A stretch of 64,000 nt of DNA from Myxococcota bacterium (GTDB taxonomy: Bacteria; Myxococcota_A; Polyangia; Polyangiales; Houyiibacteriaceae). Positions 9,235-18,633 of the stretch are shown here, piece by piece (position 1 is the stretch's first letter; every line of letters starts with the position of its first letter). The notes under the pieces were generated by a model. The model saw only the letters and a program-made list of their open reading frames with translations, was not told where the DNA came from and made no database searches. The stretch covers positions 1-64,000 of the forward strand of contig JANQQS010000130.1 of NCBI GenBank assembly GCA_028284955.1, given 5' to 3'. A program made the position numbers and the translations under genes.

Positions 9235-10491
9235 ATGCGATTGCTTGAGCCGTTTCGAAGCCGCCGCGTCGCGGTGATGCTGCCGCTGGGGTTTGCTGCG
9301 GGGCTGCCGAACCCTGTGACGGGGAGCACGCTCGCGGCATGGCTGGCCACCGAAGGGCTCACCCCGGCCGCGATCGGCGCGTTCGCGCTGGTCAGCCTGC
9401 CTTACAATTTCAAGTTTGTCTGGGCCCCGCTGCTCGATCGCTTCGCCGTGCCGTGGCTCGGTCGGCGGCGGGGATGGATGGCGCTGGCCCAGCTCACGCT
9501 GCTTGGGGCGATCGCGGGCATGGGGTGGATCGCGCCATCGACGTCGCTCGGCCTATTGGCCATGGCCGCGCTGGCGGTGGCCTTCTTGTCAGCGACCCAA
9601 GACATCGTCTCCGACGCCTATCGAACCGATCTTCTGCCCGAACAGGAGCGCGCCAGCGGAACCGCGGTGTTTGTCGCCGGCTACCGCGTCGCGCTGCTGG
9701 CGGCAGGAGGCGGCGCGTTGATTCTCTCGGACCGCCTCGCGTGGCGCGAGGTCTACGCGCTTCTCGGCGGGCTCATGGCGCTCGGCGTGGTCGCTACATG
9801 GCTTGCGCCCCGTCCTGAAACCGTCGCCGAGCGCCCAGCCTCGCTCCGAGACGCCACCATCGCGCCGCTGACCGAGTTTTTTCATCGCCGGGGCGCATGG
9901 CTCGCGCTCGCGGTGGTGCTCTTTTACAAAGTGGGCGACGCGGTCGCGAGCCATCTGCTGGTGCCGTTCCTCATCGAGCACGGGTTTTCCAGAACCGAAA
10001 TCGGCTCGGTGGTGAAGTTTCTCGGGCTCGGAGCAACCGTGGTCGGCGCGCTCGCGGGCGGGGTATGGGTGGCGCGGTGGGGCCTCAAACGGTCGCTGCT
10101 GGTGTTCGGCGCGCTTCAGGCGCTCGCCAACGTGTTCTACGCCGCGCTCGCCGTCACCGGAAAAAGCATGCCCCTGCTGGTGGTATCGATCGGGCTCGAC
10201 AACTTGTTCAACGGCCTGGGCACCGCCGCTTTTGTCGCACTTTTGATGTCGCTCTGCGACAAACGCTACACCGCGTTTCAATATGCGCTGCTGTCGAGCG
10301 CCATGTCGGTCACGGGAAAGGCGCTCGCCAGCGGAGGCGGCCTGATCGCGCAAACCGCGGGATGGCCGACGTTTTTCTTGCTCACGGTGGCGCTCGCGGT
10401 TCCCGCGCTGGTGTTGATTCCCCGCCTTCCCCAGCTAGACTCGGCCTCCCCAGGAGAGGCATCCCCCAAGCGGGCATCCCAAAGCGGGTAG
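9235..10491 (+). CDS. AmpG-like MFS permease
   Basis: This 12-helix transporter of about 418 residues is of the AmpG/muropeptide permease group of the major facilitator superfamily. Family features include FAAGLPNPVTGSTLAAWL at the first helix, LVSLPYNFKFVWAPLLDR, and SATQDIVSDAYRTDLL. AmpG proteins import anhydromuropeptides for peptidoglycan recycling, but MFS members of this shape can carry other cargo, so the substrate is inferred. An ATG at 9235 is preferred over a GTG at 9214. No recycling genes are adjacent. Confidence 0.82.
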   Translation: MRLLEPFRSRRVAVMLPLGFAAGLPNPVTGSTLAAWLATEGLTPAAIGAFALVSLPYNFKFVWAPLLDRFAVPWLGRRRGWMALAQLTLLGAIAGMGWIAPSTSLGLLAMAALAVAFLSATQDIVSDAYRTDLLPEQERASGTAVFVAGYRVALLAAGGGALILSDRLAWREVYALLGGLMALGVVATWLAPRPETVAERPASLRDATIAPLTEFFHRRGAWLALAVVLFYKVGDAVASHLLVPFLIEHGFSRTEIGSVVKFLGLGATVVGALAGGVWVARWGLKRSLLVFGALQALANVFYAALAVTGKSMPLLVVSIGLDNLFNGLGTAAFVALLMSLCDKRYTAFQYALLSSAMSVTGKALASGGGLIAQTAGWPTFFLLTVALAVPALVLIPRLPQLDSASPGEASPKRASQSG

Positions 10492-10548
10492 GTTCAACGT
10501 TTCTCTGGGCCGGTCGTTTGATCGAAGGAGTCGTTCGATCGAGGAGAC

Positions 10549-11151
10549 ATGCGCGAACACCTCTTGGTCATCGGGGCCTCCACCGGCGGCCCATCCTGCA
10601 TCACGGACATCGTCCGCCAGTTCCAACCAGGCTTCCCCGGCGCGGTCGCGGCGATGCATATGCACCCAGCATGCGTGACGTCGTTCGCCGAGCAGCTGAA
10701 TCGTTCATGCACGCTCGACGTGCGCGAAGCTCGCGCGGGAGACGTCGTTCGATCGGGAAGGCTATTGATTGCTCCCGGCGGACGCCACGCGATCATCCGG
10801 CGGGTAGACCACCAATACGTCGTCTTGCTCGACGACGGGCCGCCATTTCGTCATCCCCGCCCTTCGATCGACAAGCTCTTTTTGTCGGCTGAGCGCGCGG
10901 CGGGCCGCTCCGCGATCGGCGTGCTGCTTACTGGCATGGGCGACGATGGAGCGCAGGGCATGCTCAAGATTCGCCAAACCGGCGGGCTCACCATCGCGGA
11001 ATCGCAAGAGACATGCACTGTGTTCGGCATGCCCAGGAGCGCCATCGCGCTCGAAGCCGCGACCGACGTCCTGCCGCGCCACCAAATCGCCCTGCGCATA
11101 TCCCGCGCGCTCGCGGTGGAATCAGCTCATTCGATCACCGCGCCATTCTGA
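10549..11151 (+). CDS. Stand-alone CheB-type methylesterase domain
   Basis: This 200-residue protein consists only of a chemotaxis methylesterase (CheB C-terminal) domain. The triad is visible: Ser11 in GASTGG, His37 in AMHMHP, and Asp133 in LLTGMGDDGAQGM. CheB removes methyl esters from chemoreceptor glutamates and may deamidate glutamines. The usual N-terminal receiver domain is missing, and no chemotaxis gene lies in the window, so control by CheA phosphorylation is not expected. A GGAG-containing stretch precedes the ATG. It could serve a distant chemosensory cluster or an unrelated target. Confidence 0.85.
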   Translation: MREHLLVIGASTGGPSCITDIVRQFQPGFPGAVAAMHMHPACVTSFAEQLNRSCTLDVREARAGDVVRSGRLLIAPGGRHAIIRRVDHQYVVLLDDGPPFRHPRPSIDKLFLSAERAAGRSAIGVLLTGMGDDGAQGMLKIRQTGGLTIAESQETCTVFGMPRSAIALEAATDVLPRHQIALRISRALAVESAHSITAPF

Positions 11152-11164
11152 AGCGGACTCGGAG

Positions 11165-11425
11165 TCAGACGCCGACGCCGAACCTGATCCCGACGCCGAA
11201 CCTGGTACTGATCCTGGCGCCGAACCAGAAGCCGACGCCGAACCTGATCCTGACGCCGAACCCGGTGCGGATTCTGACCCGGGTCCCGCACCGGGATCGG
11301 GTGTGGATGCGGGATCAGCATCAGGATCGGATTCAGCGTCGGCCTCGGGTTCAGCCTCGGCCTCGGGTTCAGCGTCAGGATCTGGTTCGGCGTCAGGATC
11401 TGGTTCGGCATCTGGTTCCATCTGG
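11165..11425. repeat. Inverted pair of tandem-repeat arrays
   Basis: This stretch between cheB and the radical SAM gene holds no convincing gene. The left part is built of imperfect GCCGAACC/GATCC/TGAC units and the right part of their reverse complement. For example, 11237-11262 and 11384-11409 match inverted at 25 of 26 positions. The transcript could form one long stem or several alternative stems. Both strands stay open across it and would encode Asp-Ala-Glu-Pro and Gly-Ser-Ala type low complexity. I treat it as non-coding expansion, possibly acting as a terminator for cheB. Confidence 0.85.
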
Positions 11426-11515
11426 TTTCGATTCGGGTTCGGGTACCGCATCAGAATCCGGCTTCTGGTTCTAGAAACGCGTGACACGCGGCCAACAACT
11501 GAACATAATAGCAGT

Positions 11516-12607
11516 ATGCGCCGCGTCAGCAATCCGCCCAATCCTTTTCAACATGCCGAGCTCGAGTGGGACGGCCCCGCGCCGCCGGCTGAGCTCGAGG
11601 TGTACGAAGAGCGGGCTCGCTCGGCCCTCACCAAGAACAAAAGCCCTGATGTGGGATTTGTGTATGGGGTCAACCCGTATCGCGGGTGTTTTCACGCCTG
11701 CGCGTATTGCTACGCCCGCACCACGCATCAGTATCTCGATTTTGGCGCAGGAACCGATTTCGATCGGCGCATCGTCGTCAAAACCAACGCCGCCGCCCAG
11801 CTGGCTCGCGAGCTGAAGAGAAAGAGCTGGCGCGGTGACCTCATCGTGTTCAGCGGCAATACCGATTGCTACCAACCGCTCGAAGCCCACTATCGACTCA
11901 CCCGGGCGTGCCTCGAAGTATGTCGCGACCGCGCCAATCCGGTCGGCATCATCACCAAGAGCAAACTCGTCACGCGCGACATCGACGTGCTCAAGCCACT
12001 TGCCGAGCAAGGGCGCTGCAACGTCACCATCAGTGTACCCTTTGCCGACGCGAACATGGCGCGAGCGATCGAGCCGTTTGTTTGTTCACCAGAGAAACGG
12101 CTCCGAGCGATCGCGCAATTGAGCGAGGCGGGCATCTCCACCACGATATCGCTCGCTCCCATCATTCCTGGACTCAACGATTCGCAGATTCCAGAAATCC
12201 TCGAGCGGGCCAAAGACGCGGGCGCACAGCAAGCGTTTATGACGTTGATTCGATTGCCCGGCGAAGTCGCGCAAGTGTTCGAACAGCGCCTCCGCGCCGC
12301 CTTTCCCGATCGCGCAAACAAGGTCATGAACGCGATTCGAAGCATGCGCCGCGGCTCGATCTATCGAAGCGAGTTTGGCGCGCGCATGCGAGGGGAAGGT
12401 CCACGGTGGAATGCGATCGCCGCGCTCTTTGATACGCACCGGAAACGCGTTGGGTTCCCGCCGCCGCAAAACGGCCCGGTGTTGCCCCAACCGCCAGCAA
12501 GTCAGCCGGCCACAAAGCAGTCGACGACGAATCAGTCGATCCAAGCAAAGCGTCAACTCGAGCTGTTTGACGACATCAGCCGCCAATGCGGCCAGTCCTT
12601 CACCTGA
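11516..12607 (+). CDS. PA0069-family radical SAM protein
   Basis: This radical S-adenosylmethionine protein of 363 residues is related to spore photoproduct lyase-like enzymes and is usually annotated as PA0069 family. The cluster motif is CFHACAYC (Cys58, Cys62, Cys65) within NPYRGCFHACAYCYAR. It is followed by DLIVFSGNTDCYQP and the barrel blocks GIITKSKLVTRD and SLAPIIPGLND. The function of the family is not known. The ATG at 11516 matches the conserved N-terminus; reading is open further upstream only through the repeat array. The C-terminal tail is Gln/Ser/Thr-rich. No substrate can be inferred from its neighbours. Confidence 0.9.
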   Translation: MRRVSNPPNPFQHAELEWDGPAPPAELEVYEERARSALTKNKSPDVGFVYGVNPYRGCFHACAYCYARTTHQYLDFGAGTDFDRRIVVKTNAAAQLARELKRKSWRGDLIVFSGNTDCYQPLEAHYRLTRACLEVCRDRANPVGIITKSKLVTRDIDVLKPLAEQGRCNVTISVPFADANMARAIEPFVCSPEKRLRAIAQLSEAGISTTISLAPIIPGLNDSQIPEILERAKDAGAQQAFMTLIRLPGEVAQVFEQRLRAAFPDRANKVMNAIRSMRRGSIYRSEFGARMRGEGPRWNAIAALFDTHRKRVGFPPPQNGPVLPQPPASQPATKQSTTNQSIQAKRQLELFDDISRQCGQSFT

Positions 12608-12738
12608 CTACACGCAACGACCCGACCTTCCGGCAGCCACCTCTCCCTCCCCGCGACGACCTCGACGCATAGGATCCGGCGCCAGGATCGCGAAGGGGCT
12701 TCTAAGCGTCGACCCGTAGTGGTACACCCCGATATGAC

Positions 12739-15700
12739 ATGCTTTCACTGACCTGCGCGCGGCGGCTCGCCAGATCCGCCGGGCTTCTCGGTTTCGTGTT
12801 CGTCGTCGCGGGCGTATCCCATCAAGCGGCGGCCCAACCAGATGCGGTGCCGGTCGGGCGCGGCCCTCTACCCGCGAGTCAGGTTCCTGATTCGTTGCGA
12901 CCGTGGATTCCTTGGGTGCTCTACGACAGCGACGACTACGGGTGCACATGGGTCGGCGATGAACGCGAATGCGCATGGCCTGGTCACTTGGATCTGGCGC
13001 TGCGCAAAGGCGGCGGAACGTTCCGCTATCAAGTGTATGCCGACCGGCCGACGCTCGCGAAACTGCCCGGCGACGAAACACGTTTTCCGCAAAACGTGCG
13101 CGTCGATGGGGTCGCCACGCCTGTGCGTTCCCTCCCTGCGGACAGCCGACCGGCCGTGTTCCTGAACGCCGGGTCGCACAGAATAGAAGGAACATTCAGG
13201 TGGAACTCCCTCCCCGAACTGCTCGCGGTCCCTAAGCTCGCCGCGCGCGTGACCCTCTCGATTGAAAACCAGCCGGTGGTTCGCGTTCGCCGCAATGACG
13301 AAGGCGCGGTTTGGTTAGAAGGGACAGAACACGCCACCGACGAAGAAGGCCGCCTCGAGCTCGAAGTGTTCCGGCGCATCGACGACGGCGTTCCCCTGAA
13401 AGTCATCACCCAACTCGACATTCGGGCATCCGGACCGGCTCGCGAAGTAAACTTCGGACGGGTCATCTTGCCAGGCACAACGCCCACCGCGCTCGAATCA
13501 GAGCTCGCGGTGCGTATGAGCCCGGCTGGAGACCTCGTCGCGCAGGTCCACGCAGGCACGTACTCGATCCGCGTCATCGCGCTTACCGGGTCGTCGCCAA
13601 AGCGCCTGTCGATGTCCCTCGCGGCCCACCGCAGCGGTTCAAACAGCTCGGGTTCGACCAGCTCGGGTTCAGCCAGCGGCGCCGACGATGATTCCGCGGC
13701 AAACGCACAAACCGACGAAGAGATTTGGCCGAGCGAGGAAATCTGGGCATGGGCCGCCGACGAAAAACTTCGCCAAGTCGAACTCGCGGGGGCGCCCACC
13801 ATCGACCCCGCCCGAACCAATCTCCCCGCCAACTGGCGCTCGTTTCCTGCCTACGTCTTAAAACCGGAACGTGGGCTGGAGCTTACCACCACCCGCAGCG
13901 GGGAACCCCAACCGCCCCCCAACGACCTGTCGCTTCGCCGAGAACTTTGGCTCGACCTCGACGGTTCGGGCTACACGGTGCGCGACCACTTCACCGGAAC
14001 GATGAACCAGCGACATCGGCTGGATCTTACGGCGGGCGAGCTTGGCCATGTCGTCGTAGACGGTCGCGATCAATTGATCACCGAACCAAAGGATCGCGAC
14101 GGGAAGGATCACGCCGGAGTCGAACTGCGCTCGAGCGATGTGCGCCTTCGTGCCGAATGGCGACGCTCCGGTTCGGTGCGCGCCTTGCCCGCGGTGGGAT
14201 GGTCCGAAGACGTGCAGAGCCTTTCGACTTCAGTGCACCTTCCGCCTGGCTGGTCTCTGCTCGCTGCGCCTGGCGCCGACGAAGCTACTGGCACGTGGAT
14301 CGATCAGTGGAACCTCTGGGGCATCTTTTTCGTGCTTATTCTCGCCCTCGCGGCAAGCAAGTTGTGGGGCGTGCAATGGGGCCTCGTGGCGCTGGTGGGG
14401 CTCGCGCTGTGCTACCACGAGCCGGGCGCGCCACGGTTTTCTTGGATCACCATGACGGGTTTGGCAGCCCTCCTCGCCGTGTTGCCGGTCGGCTTGTTGC
14501 GGAACGCGACGCGCTTTCTCTACTGGTTCACGGCCATCGTGCTCTTGCTCCTGGCCGTACCCTTCGCCGCCGGGCAATTGAAGGTCGCTCTCTACCCTCA
14601 TTTGGCCCCCGAACCAGACGCGCTCGACTCGATCGGCGGGCTGACCTTGGCCGCCAGAGAAGCGCCCACTGAAGCAGAAGCCTTTGACGAAGAAGCGCCC
14701 GGTGCTCCCGCGCCTGAAGGCGCGAGCGCTCCGGAACCTGACATCGAAGGCGACGACGCGGTCGAAGAAGAACCGGAAGCGCTCGAGGCCGCTCCTGCAC
14801 AATCGATCGCCCCGGCGCGGCCAAAACGCAAACGGGAAGCCAAGAGCGGCGGCTACGGAATGCGAAATCAAGGCGCGGGCCTGCTCGGGTCACTCGGCCA
14901 GCGCGGAGAGATGGCGCGCAAAGAATGGGCCGACCCCAACGAAGTAGTACAAACCGGACCCGGCGTGCCCGACTGGTCGTGGAGGGCGTGGTCTCTTTCC
15001 TGGACCGGGCCAGTGACCAAGGATCATCAGCTTCGCTTGATGCTCATTTCGCCGCTCGGCAACCGATTCCTAGCCCTTCTTCGCGTCATGTTTTTGGGCG
15101 CGCTTCTTTTCGTATTTCTTCGCCGCGCCCCCTCCGGCCCCGCGACACGCAAGGCCGTCGCGGCGGCGTTGCTGGCTCTGTTGATGAGCGCGCCGAATTC
15201 CGGACTGGCGCAAGACACGCCGTCTGACGAGCGGCTAGAGGAACTGAAAACGCGTCTGACCAAAGCGCCAGATTGCTTGCCGAACTGCGTCCTTGCATCA
15301 TCGATGCGCATCGACATCAAGGCGGGCGGCGCGACCGTCGACGCAACCGTGCACGCGAGCGCCCAAGCCGCCTACCGCATTCCCGGGCCGCTACAAAACT
15401 GGGTCCCCGACGTCACCACGCTCAACGGGAAACCCACGACCGCGATGGCCCTGCGCGATGAAGGCTTTCTCTTTCTGCGCCTGCCCGCCGGTACGCATCA
15501 GGTTCGATTCGAGGGCGTGATTCCCCGACGCGATGTGTTGACGCTCGCGTTTGGCGAACCGCCCCGCGCGCTCTCGGTATCAGCCCCCGGCTGGGAGACC
15601 GAAGGGCTGCGCAGCGACGGCCGAGTATCCCAATCCATTCAGTTTCGCCGCGAAATCACCACCGCCACGGAGCAAGCCGCCCGACGACGGGCGCTCCTGC

Positions 15701-17451
15701 CCTGGCTGCTGGTTCATCGACGATTGGAGGTCGGCGTTCGATGGACGCTCCATTCCACCGTCGAACGGATCACTCCGCCGGGCAGCCCGGTCGTCGCGCG
15801 GATTCCGTTGCTCGCTGGCGAACGCGTCACCGACCCCAACGTGTCCGTGCAACCGAAAGGGGTCGTGGTGTCGCTCGGTCGAGACGACCAATCGATTTCG
15901 TGGACATCCGTGCTCAAACCGCGCGCCAAGCTCAGTTTGACCGCCGCCAAGAACGTACGTCGCTCCGAGCGATGGACACTCGCCTGCGGACCTATTTGGC
16001 GATGTGAGGCGTCCGGCATCGCGCCCGTGCATCATCATCAGCACGGCAACTGGGAGCCTGAGTTTTCGCCGTGGCCAGGAGAAACCATCGAGCTCCAGTT
16101 CAACAAGCCCGAAGCGGCGCCCGGTCAATCCACCACCATCGACCGCGCCACGCTCACCGTAACCCCCGGAGTACGCATGCTCCGCGCGAAGCTCGACGCC
16201 ACCATCCGTACCACGCAGGGCAACGCGCAAACGTTCACGTTGCCGCCCAAAGCCAAGATTCTCGCCCTCAGCGTCGACGGCCAAACCCGCGCCGTGCAGC
16301 AAGAAGGCCAGAAAGTGCGCGTCACGCTGCATCCTGGTTCTCAAGAAATCCGAATGCGCTGGCAGCAACCGAGCGGCCTTCGAGCTTGGTTTGTCACCCC
16401 GAAGGTTCATCTCGGGGGGGATGCCGTCAACGTTCGAGTGAAGATCGAAGTCCCCAAACAACGATGGCTGCTCTGGGCCGATGGCCCGGCATGGGGCGTT
16501 GCGATCCTGTTCTGGCCGTATCTCCTATTGGTCATCGCGCTCGCCTTGGTGCTCGGAAGAACTGTCCGCGCGCCGCTGCGGTCGTGGGAATGGATGTTGC
16601 TCGGCTTGGGGCTTACCCAGGTTCCTGCGCCGGCCGCGCTGGTGGTGGTGGGGTGGTTTGTCGCGATGGACCGACGGCGTCGAAATCCCGATCTGAGTCC
16701 GGGATGGTTCGACCTTCGGCAACTCGCGCTGGGCGGCTTCACCCTGATCACCTTGGGCTGCCTGTACGCAGCGGTGCACACCGGCCTACTCGTCCAACCC
16801 GACATGCAAGTGGTGTCCCCCGAAGGCACCGACCGGGTGCTGAGCTGGTATACCGACCGGACCTCGGGCGGTATTCCGCGACCTCGCCTGCTGAGCCTGC
16901 CCATCGCGGCATGGCGCATGGGCATGCTGCTGTGGGCGCTTTGGCTCGCCTGGCGGCTCATCCATTGGCTGCGCTGGGGTTGGTCGTGCATCGGCGAGGG
17001 AGGCCTCTGGAAGCGATTGGCCAAAACGCGGCCACTTCCTCCGGGAGGAGCACCCGCCGTGGGGCCATCAGTGGGCGACGACGACGACGACTCACCCACC
17101 CGGGTCGAAAAAAAGCGACCCTCCGAACGCCCCCCGAAACCGGGCCCAAAGCCTCCTTCCGAAGCTTCACCCGATCCAGCACCAGCTTCGCGCGCCGACG
17201 CTGACGTACCGATGAACCCTTTTGATCGCACTTCTCGACCGCCGGACCCTGCGCCCAAAGCCGCACCCAAAGCCACGGAGACCGACCAACCACAAACCGA
17301 AGGCGCACCCACAATTCGCACCGGCATCCCCATCACGCGACCGCCGGCTTCCCCGGAGGCCAAAAAAGACGGTAGCGACGAAGACAACAAGGATGGCCAA
17401 AGCGAAGACGGCGAACGCAAGGACGAAAAAGAAGACGGCGATAGCGACTGA
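12739..17451 (+). CDS. Very large envelope protein of unknown function
   Basis: This 1570-residue protein starts with a signal peptide (cleavage probably after QAAAQ). A beta-rich periplasmic region follows, containing LRPWIPWVLY, a CAWPGHLDL block and NAGSHRIEGTFRWNSLPE. Membrane helices cluster at about residues 528-615. A second hydrophobic stretch near 770-825 looks like an internal signal peptide (SAPNSGLAQD). After it comes another beta-rich region with DCLPNC, then helices from about 1250 to 1440. The last 130 residues are charged, proline-rich and probably disordered. From memory, a similar uncharacterised family exists in proteobacteria. The layout suggests two tandem exported halves fused. 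Its role is unknown. Confidence 0.85.
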   Translation: MLSLTCARRLARSAGLLGFVFVVAGVSHQAAAQPDAVPVGRGPLPASQVPDSLRPWIPWVLYDSDDYGCTWVGDERECAWPGHLDLALRKGGGTFRYQVYADRPTLAKLPGDETRFPQNVRVDGVATPVRSLPADSRPAVFLNAGSHRIEGTFRWNSLPELLAVPKLAARVTLSIENQPVVRVRRNDEGAVWLEGTEHATDEEGRLELEVFRRIDDGVPLKVITQLDIRASGPAREVNFGRVILPGTTPTALESELAVRMSPAGDLVAQVHAGTYSIRVIALTGSSPKRLSMSLAAHRSGSNSSGSTSSGSASGADDDSAANAQTDEEIWPSEEIWAWAADEKLRQVELAGAPTIDPARTNLPANWRSFPAYVLKPERGLELTTTRSGEPQPPPNDLSLRRELWLDLDGSGYTVRDHFTGTMNQRHRLDLTAGELGHVVVDGRDQLITEPKDRDGKDHAGVELRSSDVRLRAEWRRSGSVRALPAVGWSEDVQSLSTSVHLPPGWSLLAAPGADEATGTWIDQWNLWGIFFVLILALAASKLWGVQWGLVALVGLALCYHEPGAPRFSWITMTGLAALLAVLPVGLLRNATRFLYWFTAIVLLLLAVPFAAGQLKVALYPHLAPEPDALDSIGGLTLAAREAPTEAEAFDEEAPGAPAPEGASAPEPDIEGDDAVEEEPEALEAAPAQSIAPARPKRKREAKSGGYGMRNQGAGLLGSLGQRGEMARKEWADPNEVVQTGPGVPDWSWRAWSLSWTGPVTKDHQLRLMLISPLGNRFLALLRVMFLGALLFVFLRRAPSGPATRKAVAAALLALLMSAPNSGLAQDTPSDERLEELKTRLTKAPDCLPNCVLASSMRIDIKAGGATVDATVHASAQAAYRIPGPLQNWVPDVTTLNGKPTTAMALRDEGFLFLRLPAGTHQVRFEGVIPRRDVLTLAFGEPPRALSVSAPGWETEGLRSDGRVSQSIQFRREITTATEQAARRRALLPWLLVHRRLEVGVRWTLHSTVERITPPGSPVVARIPLLAGERVTDPNVSVQPKGVVVSLGRDDQSISWTSVLKPRAKLSLTAAKNVRRSERWTLACGPIWRCEASGIAPVHHHQHGNWEPEFSPWPGETIELQFNKPEAAPGQSTTIDRATLTVTPGVRMLRAKLDATIRTTQGNAQTFTLPPKAKILALSVDGQTRAVQQEGQKVRVTLHPGSQEIRMRWQQPSGLRAWFVTPKVHLGGDAVNVRVKIEVPKQRWLLWADGPAWGVAILFWPYLLLVIALALVLGRTVRAPLRSWEWMLLGLGLTQVPAPAALVVVGWFVAMDRRRRNPDLSPGWFDLRQLALGGFTLITLGCLYAAVHTGLLVQPDMQVVSPEGTDRVLSWYTDRTSGGIPRPRLLSLPIAAWRMGMLLWALWLAWRLIHWLRWGWSCIGEGGLWKRLAKTRPLPPGGAPAVGPSVGDDDDDSPTRVEKKRPSERPPKPGPKPPSEASPDPAPASRADADVPMNPFDRTSRPPDPAPKAAPKATETDQPQTEGAPTIRTGIPITRPPASPEAKKDGSDEDNKDGQSEDGERKDEKEDGDSD

Positions 17452-17455
17452 TCGG

Positions 17456-17471
17456 GCAGCGCGAACGCTGC
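17456..17471 (+). terminator. Short hairpin after the large envelope gene
   Basis: A 6-bp stem (GCAGCG with CGCTGC) and a four-base CGAA loop begin five bases after the stop codon. GNRA-like loops are stable, but no T run follows, so terminator activity is uncertain. Confidence 0.3.
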
Positions 17472-17483
17472 GGGTCCAACGAC

Positions 17484-17495
17484 TATGATATCATA
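17484..17495. promoter_or_regulatory. 12-bp perfect palindrome upstream of pilT
   Basis: TATGATATCATA is a perfect palindrome ending five bases before the pilT ATG and is unusually AT-rich here. It contains a TATGAT sequence resembling a -10 box. It may be an operator or promoter part. No Shine-Dalgarno sequence is seen in this short gap. Confidence 0.35.
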
Positions 17496-17500
17496 AGCGC

Positions 17501-18631
17501 ATGCAAGAATCGGCGCCCCAGCGACTCAGCTTGCGTCAGCTCATGCAACTGATGATTCAGCGCGGAGCGAGCGACCTACACATTACGACCGGATCTCCAC
17601 CACAACTGCGCATCGACGGAAGTCTCATGCCGCTGCGCACTCCTCCGCTGGGTCCGGTGGAAACCAAGCACCTCTGTTACGAGGTGATGTCAGAAGAACA
17701 GAAGATCAAGTTCGAGAAGCACAACGAGCTCGATTTCTCATTCGGCGTTCGCGGTCTTTCTCGTTTTCGAGCCAACGTATTCATGCAGCGCGGCGCCGTC
17801 TCGGGCGCATTTCGCGCCATCCCGTTTCAGATTCGCGCGCTCGGAGAGCTCGGTTTACCACCCGTCGTCGGAGACCTGGCGCATCTTCCGCGAGGCCTCG
17901 TGCTCGTCACCGGCCCCACCGGATCAGGAAAATCGACCACCCTCGCGGCGATCATCGACAAAATCAATACCGAACGCCGACAGCACATCATGACGATCGA
18001 AGACCCGATCGAGTACATGCACCCCAACAAGAACTGCATCGTCAACCAGCGTGAACTGGGCGCGGATACCGACAGCTTCAAAGGCGCACTCAAGTATGTG
18101 CTCCGGCAGGATCCCGATGTAGTGCTGGTCGGCGAAATGCGCGACCTTGAAACCATCGAGGCGGCGATGACCATTTCCGAAACGGGCCACCTCGTGTTCG
18201 CCACCCTACACACCAACGGCGCGGTACAGTCGATCAACCGCGTGCTCGATGTATTCCCTCCGCACCAACAGCCACAGATTCGAGCGCAGCTATCGTTCAC
18301 GTTACAGGCTGTAGTGACGCAAATGCTGATCAAACGAAGCGACCGCCCGGGTCGCGCCCTGGCCGCGGAAGTGTTGATCCCCAACTACGCGATTCGTAAT
18401 CTGATTCGTGAGAACAAGGTGCATCAAATCTACGGACTGATGCAGACGGGACAGGGCCAAAGCGGCATGCAGACGATGAACCAAGCGCTGTACGGGCTCT
18501 ACAAACGCGGAGTTCTGAACCTTGAAGAAGCGCTCGGTCGCTCTCCCGAAATGTCCGAACTGCAAAGCATGATCGAGAACCCCAAAACCGAACTCGGCGC
18601 CGCCGGGCGCTCTGTTTCTAAGAGGGGCTGA
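17501..18631 (+). CDS. pilT: Type IV pilus retraction ATPase PilT
   Basis: This 376-residue hexameric ATPase retracts type IV pili and powers twitching motility. It acts at the cytoplasmic base of the pilus machine. The N-terminal PAS-like part contains GASDLHITTGSPPQLRIDG (22-40). The Walker A is GPTGSGKST (138-146), with the Asp box EDPIEYMH and Walker B VGEMRD. The PilT-specific C-terminal helix AIRNLIRENKVHQIYGLMQ is present, which separates it from the extension ATPase PilB. No other pilus genes are adjacent. The gene converges on mlaF with only two bases between the stops. Confidence 0.95.
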   Translation: MQESAPQRLSLRQLMQLMIQRGASDLHITTGSPPQLRIDGSLMPLRTPPLGPVETKHLCYEVMSEEQKIKFEKHNELDFSFGVRGLSRFRANVFMQRGAVSGAFRAIPFQIRALGELGLPPVVGDLAHLPRGLVLVTGPTGSGKSTTLAAIIDKINTERRQHIMTIEDPIEYMHPNKNCIVNQRELGADTDSFKGALKYVLRQDPDVVLVGEMRDLETIEAAMTISETGHLVFATLHTNGAVQSINRVLDVFPPHQQPQIRAQLSFTLQAVVTQMLIKRSDRPGRALAAEVLIPNYAIRNLIRENKVHQIYGLMQTGQGQSGMQTMNQALYGLYKRGVLNLEEALGRSPEMSELQSMIENPKTELGAAGRSVSKRG

Positions 18632-18633
18632 GG

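Noticed and set aside
11122-11541. Minus-strand 139-codon frame across the inverted repeat array
   Set aside because: It exists only because the repeat units lack stop codons in either direction; the composition is pure Asp/Ala/Glu/Pro and Gly/Ser/Ala low complexity.
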